Positions 45,909-53,297 are shown, counted from the stretch's first letter. The stretch is 64,000 nt of DNA from Bythopirellula sp041737835 (GCA_041737835.1 JBGSQY010000021.1); one strand, 5' to 3'. The notes: generated by a model from the sequence alone, not told the origin. Numbers and translations: made by a program.

Positions 45909-47393
45909 ATGTTTGAAGCCCTGCAGGATGGACTCAGTAGCGCGTTTAAGACCTTGCGCGGCAAAGGAAAGCTTTCCGAAGCCAACATGCGCGACGGCCT
46001 CAAGCTGGTCGAAAAGTCGCTGCTCGAAGCCGACGTGAGTTTTGCTGTTGTGCGGGAATTCATGTCGCACGTCACGCAGGAAGCCGTCGGCGAAAAGGTC
46101 CTCAAATCGCTCGATCCCGATCAACAAGTGGTCGGCATTGTTCACCGCGAGCTGATCAACCTGATGGGCCCCGTGGACAACTCGCTGCATTTGAAGCCCA
46201 CGGGCGAAGTGACCGTCCTGATGATGTGCGGTCTGCAGGGTTCGGGCAAAACAACGACCTGCGGCAAGCTCGGCCGGATGCTCAAGGAAGCGGGCCGCAA
46301 GCCGTTGCTGGTTGCTGCGGACCTACAGCGCCCCGCGGCGATCGACCAACTCCACGTGCTGGGCGAGCAACTGGGGATCTCGGTCTTTTCGGACCGTGCC
46401 CAGAAAGATCCGGTCACTGTTTGTAAATCGGCGGTCGAGCAAGCGAAAAAATTGGGCGCCGACGTCGTGATTCTCGATACGGCGGGCCGACTGCACGTCG
46501 ACGACGAGTTGATGGAGCAGCTCGAACGCATCGACCGCCAATGCGCGCCGCATCAGGTTTATCTGGTCGTCGACGGCATGACCGGCCAGGACGCGGTGAA
46601 CAGTGCCAAGGTCTTCAACGAAGCCTTGGAGCTCGACGGCGTGATCCTCACCAAGATGGATGGCGATGCCCGCGGTGGCGCGGCCCTGTCGGTGAAGCAG
46701 GTTACGGGCGTGCCGATCAAGTTCATCGGCACGGGCGAACATCTCGACGCGCTCGAAGAATTTCACGCCGACCGCATGGCGGGACGAATCCTTGGGCAGG
46801 GGGATATCCTCACGCTCGTTGAGAAAGCACAGCGCGAATTCGATCAGGACGAAATGCTCCGCCAGGAAGAGCGGATGCGCAAGGGCGAATTCACGCTCGA
46901 CGATTTCAAATCGCAGTTGAGCCAAATCAAGCGACTGGGGCCCCTGCAAAAAGTGATGGGCATGATTCCCGGCATGGGGGCCTTCAAAGATGCCCTCGGG
47001 GATATGGACGCCGAAAAGGATATGCGGCGACTGTTTGGGATCATCGATTCGATGACCGCCGACGAACGTCGCAATCCGACGAAGGTGATCGACCAAAGCC
47101 GACGGCGGCGAATCGCGGCAGGGTCCGGGGTCGAGCCGCACGAAGTGAACGATCTCGTGAAGCAATTCACCGTCATGTCGACGATGATGACCTCCATGGC
47201 CGGCAAGGGAATGCGCGAGCGGATGAAGATGGTCCGCGAGATGCAATCGAGCCTCACCAACCCCAACGCAGCCGGCCTGGGCAAGAAAAAACAGCACACC
47301 GGCAAGCGGCTTTCCCCCGCGGAGAAGGCCAAACTCAAAAAAGACCGGGAAAAAGAGCTGCGCAAGCGAAAACGCGACCAACGCGGCGGGTAG
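45909..47393 (+). CDS. ffh: Signal recognition particle protein
   Basis: GTPase that binds signal peptides and, with 4.5S RNA and FtsY, targets membrane proteins co-translationally. The 494-residue protein has an N domain (about 1-90), a G domain with GLQGSGKTTTCGKL (near 107), DTAGRL (near 190) and TKMDGDARGG (near 248), and a Met-rich M domain (MMTSMAGKGMRERMKMVREM, near 420). The Lys-rich tail is longer than usual. AGGAAAC precedes the ATG. It leads a cluster with rpsP, trmD and rplS. Confidence 0.97.
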   Translation: MFEALQDGLSSAFKTLRGKGKLSEANMRDGLKLVEKSLLEADVSFAVVREFMSHVTQEAVGEKVLKSLDPDQQVVGIVHRELINLMGPVDNSLHLKPTGEVTVLMMCGLQGSGKTTTCGKLGRMLKEAGRKPLLVAADLQRPAAIDQLHVLGEQLGISVFSDRAQKDPVTVCKSAVEQAKKLGADVVILDTAGRLHVDDELMEQLERIDRQCAPHQVYLVVDGMTGQDAVNSAKVFNEALELDGVILTKMDGDARGGAALSVKQVTGVPIKFIGTGEHLDALEEFHADRMAGRILGQGDILTLVEKAQREFDQDEMLRQEERMRKGEFTLDDFKSQLSQIKRLGPLQKVMGMIPGMGAFKDALGDMDAEKDMRRLFGIIDSMTADERRNPTKVIDQSRRRRIAAGSGVEPHEVNDLVKQFTVMSTMMTSMAGKGMRERMKMVREMQSSLTNPNAAGLGKKKQHTGKRLSPAEKAKLKKDREKELRKRKRDQRGG

Positions 47394-47405
47394 CGATTGT
47401 CCCAG

Positions 47406-47426
47406 CCGGCTCGCCACGCGAGCCGG
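47406..47426. repeat. Hairpin CCGGCTCGC-CAC-GCGAGCCGG
   Basis: A perfect 9-bp stem with a 3-base loop in the ffh-rpsP gap, within the more general CAGCCGGCTCGC-type planctomycete repeat style. There is no T-tract, so it is a repeat or attenuator rather than a terminator. Confidence 0.55.
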
Positions 47427-47588
47427 GATTTGCGGCCACATCACCCCTTCCCTGTCAGGACAAAATCTGGCAAAATTACGGGTTTCCAAGAGATACCTGA
47501 GCCTGGGCTGGTAGACCCGTCTACCGGTAGGCTTCCTATACAGACATTTCCCATTGATCGCGTTGCAGTAGCCAGCGAGGAGAACTAC

Positions 47589-48047
47589 GTGGCAGTCAGA
47601 ATTCGCATGAAGAAGATGGGTCGGGCCCATCGGGCATTTTTCCGTGTGTGTGCGTTTGATCAAAATTCACCGCGCGACGGTAAGGCTTTGGAAGAACTCG
47701 GTACCTATGACCCGAGCGTTCCCGATTCAGATGCCCGCGCGGTTCTCAATGGCGAGCGGATCTCCTATTGGTTGAGCGTCGGTGCCCAGCCGAGCGAAAA
47801 GGTCGCTATCCTGATTAAGAAGTACGGCAAGGACGGCACGCACTTGGATAAGCAAAAGGTTGCGCTCGATAAGATCGCTGCTCCCAAGGTTGTGCCTGCT
47901 CCTGGTGAACCTGCTTCGAAGCCCAAGAAGAAGGGCGAAGAACAAGAGCCAGCTCCCGAAGCCGCTCCTGCTGCGGAAGCAGCACCCGCTGCCGAAGAAG
48001 CTGCTGCCCCCGCTGAAGCAGCTCCCGAAGCCGCGGCCGCGGAATAA
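47589..48047 (+). CDS. rpsP: 30S ribosomal protein bS16 with acidic Ala-rich tail
   Basis: Component of the 30S subunit body. The first 85 or so residues are the conserved bS16 fold (AVRIRMKKMGRAHRAFFRVCAFD...LGTYDP...RISYWLSVGAQPSEKVAILIKK). The rest, about 65 residues, is a Lys then Glu/Ala/Pro-rich extension (APAAEEAAAPAEAAPEAAA). The start is GTG, placed by GAGGAG six bases upstream. The open frame upstream to 47397 has no S16 similarity. trmD follows after 16 bases, without the usual rimM between. Confidence 0.95.
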   Translation: MAVRIRMKKMGRAHRAFFRVCAFDQNSPRDGKALEELGTYDPSVPDSDARAVLNGERISYWLSVGAQPSEKVAILIKKYGKDGTHLDKQKVALDKIAAPKVVPAPGEPASKPKKKGEEQEPAPEAAPAAEAAPAAEEAAAPAEAAPEAAAAE

Positions 48048-48063
48048 TGAACTAAAGCCAACA

Positions 48064-48744
48064 ATGCGATTCGATGTATTGACGCTGTTTCCGGAAATTT
48101 TTTCCGGTTACATGACGCAAAGCCTGCTCAAGCTGGCCATCGAACGCTCCCTCGTGCGGATCGATCTGCACAACATACGAAATTGGAGTCGAGACAAACA
48201 CCAATGTGTCGACGATCGACCCTTCGGGGGCGGGCCGGGGATGGTCATCAAACCCGAGCCCACCGTGGAAGCGGTCGAAGAGGTTCAAACCCAGGGCGAT
48301 GGCCCAGGGCATGTGATTTTGCTGACTCCCCAAGGGAAGACGCTCAATCAAAAAGTGGTCGAAGAACTCGCCACGCACAAACGGCTGTTGCTGTTGTGCG
48401 GTCGCTACGAGGGCTTCGACCAACGGGTGAGCGAGATTTTGCAGCCCCAAGAGATTTCGGTCGGTGATTTCGTGCTCAACGGAGGCGAAGTCGCGGCGAT
48501 GACGGTCATCGACACGGTGATTCGACTCGTACCGGGAGTTTTAGGGGATGAAGACAGTAGCCGGGACGATTCGTTTTCAACCGGCAACCGGCTTCTGGAA
48601 CACAGCCAATACACGCGGCCACGCGAGTATCGGGGCCACCAGGTTCCGGAAGTTTTGCTAAGCGGCGATCACACACAGATTGCCGCCTGGCGACAACAGA
48701 ACAGTCAAGAACGAACACGCCAGCGCAGACCTGATCTGCTCTAG
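48064..48744 (+). CDS. trmD: tRNA (guanine37-N1)-methyltransferase
   Basis: Methylates G37 of tRNAs carrying a G at position 36, protecting the reading frame. The 226-residue SPOUT enzyme starts MRFDVLTLFPEIF and has VDDRPFGGGPGMV, LLCGRYEGFDQRV and ISVGDFVLNGGE, which form the knot that binds S-adenosylmethionine, then DSFSTGNRLLEHSQYTRP. The length is typical of the shorter enzymes. The stop codon lies inside a palindrome that precedes rplS. Confidence 0.97.
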   Translation: MRFDVLTLFPEIFSGYMTQSLLKLAIERSLVRIDLHNIRNWSRDKHQCVDDRPFGGGPGMVIKPEPTVEAVEEVQTQGDGPGHVILLTPQGKTLNQKVVEELATHKRLLLLCGRYEGFDQRVSEILQPQEISVGDFVLNGGEVAAMTVIDTVIRLVPGVLGDEDSSRDDSFSTGNRLLEHSQYTRPREYRGHQVPEVLLSGDHTQIAAWRQQNSQERTRQRRPDLL

Positions 48745-48760
48745 CCGCTTGCGGCTTAGC
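48742..48760. repeat. Palindrome TAGCCGCTTGCGGCTTAGC, copy upstream of rplS
   Basis: AGCCGC and GCGGCT arms around TT; the TAG is the trmD stop. A near-identical copy follows rplS at 49183-49201. Confidence 0.75.
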
Positions 48761-48782
48761 GACCTAATAAAAGGAAAAATCC

Positions 48783-49181
48783 ATGAGCCAACAAATTCTC
48801 AAACTCGTTGAACAATCGAGCCTGAAAACGGACGTTCCACAATTCGAAATCGGCGACACGGTCGACGTACACACCCGGATTCTGGAAGGCGACAAGGAAC
48901 GCATCCAGATTTTCACCGGCGTGGTGATCGCTCGCAGCGGCTCGGGTTCCAAGGAAATGTTCACCGTGCGTCGCATCGTCGACGGCCAAGGTGTCGAGCG
49001 AAAGTTCCCGATTCACTCACCCCGCATTGCCAAGGTCGACGTCAAACGCAGCGCGGTTGTGCGTCGTGCGAAGCTCTACTTCCTGCGTGAACTTTCCGGC
49101 AAGGCCACCCGCCTCAAGGAACGCCGCACCGATACGCCGAAGGCCAAAGCCAGAGCAGCCAAGGCCAAAGCCGGCAAGTAA
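48783..49181 (+). CDS. rplS: 50S ribosomal protein bL19
   Basis: Large-subunit protein at the 30S-50S interface. The 132-residue protein contains the family core (FEIGDTVDVHTRILEGDKERIQIFTGVVIARSGSG, FTVRRIVDGQGVERKFPIHSPRI, VVRRAKLYFLRELSGKATRLKER). The terminal Lys/Ala-rich stretch is slightly longer than usual. AAAAGGAAA precedes the ATG. A strong terminator follows, closing the ffh-rpsP-trmD-rplS cluster. Confidence 0.97.
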   Translation: MSQQILKLVEQSSLKTDVPQFEIGDTVDVHTRILEGDKERIQIFTGVVIARSGSGSKEMFTVRRIVDGQGVERKFPIHSPRIAKVDVKRSAVVRRAKLYFLRELSGKATRLKERRTDTPKAKARAAKAKAGK

Positions 49182-49182
49182 C

Positions 49183-49201
49183 CAGCCGCTCGCGGCTTAG
49201 C
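49183..49201. repeat. Palindrome CAGCCGCTCGCGGCTTAGC, copy downstream of rplS
   Basis: It differs from the copy at 48742-48760 at only two positions. It begins two bases after the rplS stop codon. Confidence 0.75.
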
Positions 49202-49212
49202 AACAAAAACAC

Positions 49213-49245
49213 AACGCCCAGGGATCACAATCCCTGGGCGTTTTT
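49213..49245 (+). terminator. Rho-independent terminator of the ribosomal cluster
   Basis: AACGCCCAGGGAT (49213-49225) and ATCCCTGGGCGTT (49230-49242) form a perfect 13-bp stem around CACA, followed by TTTTTG. It is the strongest terminator in the window. Confidence 0.95.
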
Positions 49246-49301
49246 GTTGCGCGAATATTGAAAACCACGAAACACACCAACCACACGAAAAACTTTGGCG
49301 C

Positions 49302-49334
49302 CGGGTGATTTGTCGGTACTGCCGACAAGACACC
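49302..49334. repeat. Hairpin GGGTG-TTGTCGG...CCGACAA-CACCC
   Basis: A 7-bp inner stem (49309-49315 with 49321-49327) and a 5-bp outer stem (49302-49306 with 49330-49334) are separated by a two-base internal loop. It marks the beginning of the accessory island after rplS. Confidence 0.7.
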
Positions 49335-49404
49335 CAGGGCAGTCGACATGTTGACGAGAACGAAACACGCCGCAGTCATTTCAGCTTTGACAACGCCTGA
49401 TCGG

Positions 49405-49671
49405 TCAATGGTGATTTGAATTTCTCGCATAAGAGAAGCAGCTAATGCAAACCACTAACGCAATGGCAATGGGAATGACAGAAGATGCCATCTGTGCCGA
49501 CCAAAGTGGGTTAAGCGGACTGTTTGCCATAATCGTCGGTATCAGCAAAAGAGACGCATTGAGTGCGTGAAGCCCACAGATCGTACCAAAGATGATTAAA
49601 CCAATTCTGACCATCGATATCGCTAAACTAAAAGAAACAGTTTCGCTACCAAAATGGCGTATTATTGACAT
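49405..49671 (-). CDS. Small membrane protein, uncertain
   Basis: An 88-residue protein with two predicted membrane segments (LAISMVRIGLIIFGTICGLHAL and MASSVIPIAIALVVCISC). I do not recognise it. There is no good ribosome site before ATG 49671. The membrane-like composition makes it more plausible than an average chance frame. It lies at the left edge of the island. Confidence 0.4.
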   Translation of the reverse strand: MSIIRHFGSETVSFSLAISMVRIGLIIFGTICGLHALNASLLLIPTIMANSPLNPLWSAQMASSVIPIAIALVVCISCFSYARNSNHH

Positions 49672-49761
49672 TCTATTGTCAAATGAAGGAAACTCCCAAC
49701 ATCAATTCTCGCTCGCATGCTGGGTGAGGCGACTTCTTTTCTTTTGGCCAACGGCCAACCT

Positions 49762-49929
49762 CATCGTAGCCTAGGGCAACGCCCTAGGGATGGAAACCGA
49801 CCAAACCCAATTGGCTGAAAGCCATTTTCATATGTCCCGGAATGCGAAGGTCATGGTGATGAATAGGACCTTCGGCCCAACGAGCTGGTCCAAAAATCCT
49901 CCTGGGGCGATGCCCCAGGCTACGGTGAC
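49762..49929. mobile_element. MITE-like element with 28-bp terminal inverted repeats
   Basis: The left end CATCGTAGCCTAGGGCAACG (49762-49789) and the right end, CCTGGGGCGATGCCCCAGGC to GGTGAC (49901-49929), are imperfect inverted repeats, and each also folds into its own hairpin (CCTAGGGCAACGCCCTAGG; CCTGGGGCGATGCCCCAGG). No gene lies between. The total is about 168 bases, a typical non-autonomous miniature element. The rest of 49672-50042 holds nothing else recognised. Confidence 0.7.
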
Positions 49930-50042
49930 ATAAGGCCTTCGTCCAAAAAGTTCCTTGAGTTTTTGCTAGAATTTGGCCGCGCCCCCCGTTAGGTTAAGTG
50001 TGTGCAAATGTATACAAAAGCCCAGGCTTTGCACAATAACCG

Positions 50043-50447
50043 CTAGCAAGCCGGGAGTTGTTGTGCAGGTGTAATAGTTTCTGTGCAGTTGAAAGTCGGG
50101 TCGATTCCAAATTCCTGCACCGCATTAATCAGGCAGCTTAGGTTGTGGCAAACGAACTTAGCCAGAACTTCGTTCTTCATGGCGATATCATTCTTCGCTT
50201 TTACGCTGTCGCCATACTTACGCTTAATCATCGAAAACATGGACTCAACATTCGACCGTTGGTGATACCGCGTTAAAAACTCATCCCGGTGCAAGTTGAA
50301 AAAGTGATATGCCTTGTCCCACACACCGGCGCGGCCTGGACGGGAGTTGCTTTTGAACGGGATAAAGGCATTTGCGCCAATAGCGTCAATTGCGAATAGA
50401 TTGCTTTCAGAGAGATAGGCTTTGTTTGCGCATATGTCGCCAATTTG
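50043..50447 (-). pseudogene. Transposase remnant (DDE, IS4/IS5-like), 5' truncated
   Basis: The minus-strand frame from an in-frame stop at 50448 to the stop at 50043 encodes the C-terminal part of a transposase: CANKAYLSESNLFAIDAIGA, FIPFKSNSRPG, then RYHQRSNVESMFSMIKRKYG (with the conserved Glu) and NEVLAKFVCHNLSCL. The N-terminal two thirds, with the first two catalytic Asp, is missing. A GTG at 50324 begins only the tail. No matching terminal repeats were found. It is the clearest sign of foreign DNA in the 49-52.7 kb island. Confidence 0.85.
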
Positions 50448-50496
50448 TCAATACAATTGGTATATATTTTTAGTAACTACCGATAAAGGGGGCTTT

Positions 50497-50661
50497 ATGG
50501 CCAAATCTGCAAAGGAAAAAGAGATAGGAATGGTGATGCTTCCCGGCTGCCGGTGCGGCCACGACTGGCTATCCCGCGATCCAGGAGAGAAGCCAAGAGT
50601 TTGCCCGAAATGTAAATCGCCGAACTGGGACAGAGAAAAAAAGTTTGAGCGGAATGCTTAG
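50497..50661 (+). CDS. Small zinc-ribbon protein
   Basis: A 54-residue protein. A Lys/Glu-rich start (AKSAKEKEIG) precedes a zinc ribbon, with CRCGHDWLSRD followed by CPKCKSPNWD; the four Cys have the spacing of the small C-x(1-2)-CG-W...CPxC-x-S-x-W family often found in mobile regions. ATG 50497 is chosen because AAAGGGGG is just before it. It has no partner of known function and probably binds nucleic acid or protein. Confidence 0.65.
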   Translation: MAKSAKEKEIGMVMLPGCRCGHDWLSRDPGEKPRVCPKCKSPNWDREKKFERNA

Positions 50662-50719
50662 GTTGCAGGCTGGCATAAAAATGATTGAAATAGACCACCG
50701 ATTTATTGCACCGCAATAT

Positions 50720-50744
50720 CCACCATGATACTATCGCATGGTGG
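50720..50744. promoter_or_regulatory. Inverted repeat CCACCATG...CATGGTGG overlapping a start codon
   Basis: Perfect 8-base arms (50720-50727, 50737-50744) with a 9-base spacer. The second arm contains the ATG (50738) of the interrupted gene, so it could be an operator or an RNA hairpin that hides the start. Confidence 0.55.
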
Positions 50745-51238
50745 CAAAAACTCCCGATAACTACGCTATCCATTTGGCCAGCCGAACTGGGACCCGTTTG
50801 GATAATAAGCAGGAAAGCAAGCTGTCTCCGTTCGAATTAGCTGGGGCAGCGGAGTTAAGAGCTAAATAAACGGATACGACTGCCGCAACTTTTCTCTCTG
50901 ACGCTTGCCCGGTATACAATTGCCACGGTATGACATTTGCCTCTAGAAGGACCATGCCGAAGCCTGAATCGTTCGTCACATTGCTTGCTGAGGATGGATT
51001 TAGGAAGCTTGCTGATGGCGAGGAAGTGCAGGTCGGTGACATTGCAATTTATTTGGATGATGACGGTCAAGTCGACCATTCCGCCTTGGTAGTTGAGCTT
51101 GTTCAGGGGTATGGTTTCGGACGAAAAACACCTTGGGTCCTTAGCAAGTGGGGCGCGGGACCAGAGGTACGGCACCGCTATAATTACGGGCCATACTCGA
51201 CTAATGTGGAGTTTTACCGACAGAAAAAGTGGATTTAA
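50738..51238 (+). pseudogene. NCHG (papain/NlpC-like) protein gene with one in-frame stop codon
   Basis: From ATG 50738 the frame runs 43 codons to TAA (50867-50869), then continues without stop to 51238. The pieces read as one protein of about 166 residues: MVAKTPDNYAIHLASRTG..., then after the stop VYNCHGMTF (Cys at codon 62), GDIAIYLDDDGQVDHSALVVE (His at codon 114), VLSKWGAGPEVRHR and YYG/Y-type ending. Cys-then-His in this spacing suggests a papain/NlpC-P60-like fold, perhaps an amidase or effector. ATG 50930, downstream of the Cys, would give a fragment without it. Either a real nonsense mutation, a sequencing error, or readthrough explains the stop. Confidence 0.55.
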
Positions 51239-51240
51239 AA

Positions 51241-51642
51241 ATGTTTGATGAACTCAAGATTAGCTTGACTGTCGCGAATGACGCGGGGTTTCTATTCAAG
51301 AAGTTGATGCGTGACAACGATGTGGTGACACTTGAGCGTAACAAAACCCCAGAACAGCTTTTGGATGGCTTCGAGAAAGCCTTGAAGGCACCTAAGGATA
51401 TTAGCGACTTGCTGTCAGCCTACGCGTACTTAGGGGCAATCTCGCTTTCAAATTCTCCTACAGCTATTGCTGCCTTAGACGACTTAGATGTAAGCGGGTT
51501 GCAATGGGGAGAAGAGTTGATCGCTAGAATCAAACAGCGATATGCTCCGTCCCAGCGGATTTACATGGGAGAGGTTACCAGCAATAAGTCAAGTATGTCA
51601 TCGTCAAACAGCACCCAAAGGATAGTCATACCAAGTGTTTAA
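51241..51642 (+). CDS. Hypothetical protein of the island cassette
   Basis: A 133-residue protein that I do not recognise. It looks soluble and helical (FDELKISLTVANDAGFLFKKL, TPEQLLDGFEKALKAPKDISDLLSAYAYLG) and ends in a Ser-rich tail. It starts two bases after the stop of the interrupted NCHG gene and overlaps the next gene, so it is co-transcribed. A helical protein next to a possible toxin-like enzyme would fit an immunity role, but this is only inferred from position. Confidence 0.6.
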   Translation: MFDELKISLTVANDAGFLFKKLMRDNDVVTLERNKTPEQLLDGFEKALKAPKDISDLLSAYAYLGAISLSNSPTAIAALDDLDVSGLQWGEELIARIKQRYAPSQRIYMGEVTSNKSSMSSSNSTQRIVIPSV

Positions 51643-52120
51643 GACATCGCTTTTCGTTTGCGCTAGCTCGTGCTCAATTGACCAGTTCACGAATAGGCTG
51701 AGTATCTTCAATCTCATTGAGGATATTCAACCAAGCCAATATCCTGGGGTTGTTGGTGACTGCACTGTTGTGATTGTGCTAGAGAGAGAAGATGGCGATG
51801 CCGAGCAAATTAAGCTCGACCTAAAGCTAGACAACAATGGCAAAGAAGTATTTAGTGGCCGCATTAACTTCGACTTTGATGGCAAGCGTCGATGTCGGTC
51901 AGTTGTGACTGCACTGATGCCTTTTACAGAGCCTGGCATCCTTCGTTGGCGTTTAAGTGGGGCTAGCTTCAAAACCGCAATTTACGAGATACTTGCTGTG
52001 GAACCGCCGAACAACAGCGCCTCCTTTGGATCGCAATCGATGCCCAAAAAAGCTGCCAGAAAGAAAGCCGTCGCTGCCCCCAAGAAAAAAGCTAAGCGAA
52101 AAACAGGTAAGCGCTCGTAG
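51635..52120 (+). CDS. DUF6941-like protein with Lys-rich tail
   Basis: A 161-residue protein. Residues 1-125 (LFVCASSCSIDQFTNRLSIFNLIEDI, then three beta-rich blocks to PGILRWRLSG) resemble DUF6941-type proteins, small beta-sandwich proteins of unknown role. The last 28 residues (KKAARKKAVAAPKKKAKRK) are Lys/Ala repeats like histone H1 tails and may bind DNA or RNA. The start is GTG overlapping the previous gene by eight bases. A terminator follows. Confidence 0.55.
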   Translation: MFKTSLFVCASSCSIDQFTNRLSIFNLIEDIQPSQYPGVVGDCTVVIVLEREDGDAEQIKLDLKLDNNGKEVFSGRINFDFDGKRRCRSVVTALMPFTEPGILRWRLSGASFKTAIYEILAVEPPNNSASFGSQSMPKKAARKKAVAAPKKKAKRKTGKRS

Positions 52121-52146
52121 CAGCGTCATTCTGCAAATTCAACAGC

Positions 52147-52179
52147 AAGCTACTCCTAGAATCGTGGGTAGCTTTTTTT
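52147..52179 (+). terminator. Rho-independent terminator of the island cassette
   Basis: AAGCTACTC (52147-52155) pairs with GGGTAGCTT (52166-52174) around an 10-base loop, ending in a run of seven T. It closes the three-gene cassette. Confidence 0.75.
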
Positions 52180-52393
52180 GTGCAGCCACCCGACTTAATG
52201 TGCAGGCGGCACTTCTTGTGCAAAGCCCAAAAGCCCAATGCGAGGTGACCAATGCCCAAACTGCGAGATCCCGAGGCTTGCATCGACGACGAGCCTTCCA
52301 AGCCCACAGAAATGACATGTCGGAAGGTGGCCAAAAATAGTTGTGGCACCCAGCCCACGAATCACGATAATGGGGTCTTGTTGTTAGTTTGTT

Positions 52394-52501
52394 TTGTAGG
52401 CCGGAAAGAGTAACACGAGTTCCGGCAAGCAGTACGTTAACGCTAAATACTTTCCCTATGATGAATTTCCGGAACTGCGCACTGCTTGTTCCGGCCTACA
52501 A
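52394..52501. mobile_element. MITE-like element TTGTAGGCCGGAA...TTCCGGCCTACAA
   Basis: Perfect 13-bp terminal inverted repeats (52394-52406, 52489-52501). Inside, a second GAGTTCCGGCAAGCAG / CTGCGCACTGCTTG pair extends the palindrome. No gene. It is about 108 bases long. Confidence 0.75.
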
Positions 52502-52624
52502 GATTACATCCATTACGAGGGACGGAGGCTTCACACCCTCAATCCTGGCCACGCCGAAGGTCCGCGCTGATGGCGAAAACGATGAAAAAAACACGATTCC
52601 TATTGGAAGTACGCAAAAAAGCCT

Positions 52625-52708
52625 GCCAAGTTGGACAAGTTGGAAACCTTCGCGTCATTCCCGAGAAAAACGAAGGTTTGTAACAGAAATCAACTTGGCC
52701 AGGTTGGC
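52625..52708. repeat. Nested inverted repeat GCCAAGTTGG...CCAGGTTGGC
   Basis: Outer arms GCCAAGTTGGACAAGTTGG (52625-52643) and CAACTTGGCCAGGTTGGC (52691-52708), inner perfect AACCTTCG/CGAAGGTT (52645-52652, 52671-52678). It is just upstream of yraN. The rest of the gap 52180-52735 shows nothing else. Confidence 0.7.
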
Positions 52709-52735
52709 TAAGTAGGAGGTCGAAATCATAAAATA

Positions 52736-53197
52736 ATGAAACTAGCTCACTCATTATCTCAGAGGCTTTTGCGACTCGCCGCCAGCGTGCGCTCATCGCT
52801 CCGCCTCTCAAGCCGCGCGCTGACGTTGGGAGAACGGGGTGAGCTCGCCGCGGCGAAGTTTCTTGAACGTGCTGGCTATCGCGTGGTCACAACGCGGATG
52901 CGGCAACGGTATGGCGAGATTGACATCATCGCGGTGCAAGAGAAGACCGTCGTGTTTATTGAAGTGAAAACGCGGCGGTTGGATTTAACGACGCAACCCG
53001 CGGATGCCGTTGATGCGCAGCGACGGCAACGTCTTACCCGCGCGGCGTTGGCATTCCTCAAGTTTCACGGATTGCTGGAGTATCCGAGCCGGTTTGACGT
53101 GATCGAAGTCGTTTGGCCGAGTGATGCCGAATTGCCGACGATTCGGCAGATCGAGGACGCCTTTCCGGCCGTGGGGCGGGGGCAGTTTTACAATTAG
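52736..53197 (+). CDS. yraN: YraN family (UPF0102) endonuclease-like protein
   Basis: A 153-residue protein. After a basic N-terminal extension (RLLRLAASVRSSLRLSSRAL) the conserved core is LGERGELAAAKFLERAGYRVVTTRMRQRYGEIDIIAVQEKTVVFIEVKTR, a PD-(D/E)XK-type nuclease fold with catalytic E/D...EVK. The family role is uncertain, possibly DNA recombination or Holliday junction processing. In many bacteria it follows rplS and rnhB; here the mobile island separates it from rplS, and no rnhB is visible. Confidence 0.9.
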   Translation: MKLAHSLSQRLLRLAASVRSSLRLSSRALTLGERGELAAAKFLERAGYRVVTTRMRQRYGEIDIIAVQEKTVVFIEVKTRRLDLTTQPADAVDAQRRQRLTRAALAFLKFHGLLEYPSRFDVIEVVWPSDAELPTIRQIEDAFPAVGRGQFYN

Positions 53198-53297
53198 CAT
53201 TCCAAGTTTGCGAAAGAGCAGGATTTGTGTAAAATAACGTGTTAAAGCACTTGAATTCAAAGTTTTTGGTGCGGCGAACTTTTCCAGGCGGAATAAT

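Noticed and set aside
46323..47663. 446-codon minus-strand frame
   Set aside because: Opposite ffh and rpsP, both certain; no motif.
49251..49300. Half of an ACCACGAA-type palindrome
   Set aside because: Only the left arm is visible (AAACCACGAAACACACC); no matching right arm was found, so it is not listed as a repeat.
50445..50468. TTGTCA and TATATT as a -35/-10 promoter for the zinc-ribbon gene
   Set aside because: The spacer is only about 12 bases, too short for a sigma-70 promoter; the AT-richness alone is not enough.
52486..52683. 65-codon plus-strand frame before yraN
   Set aside because: It overlaps the terminal repeat of a miniature element and a nested inverted repeat; coding is unlikely.
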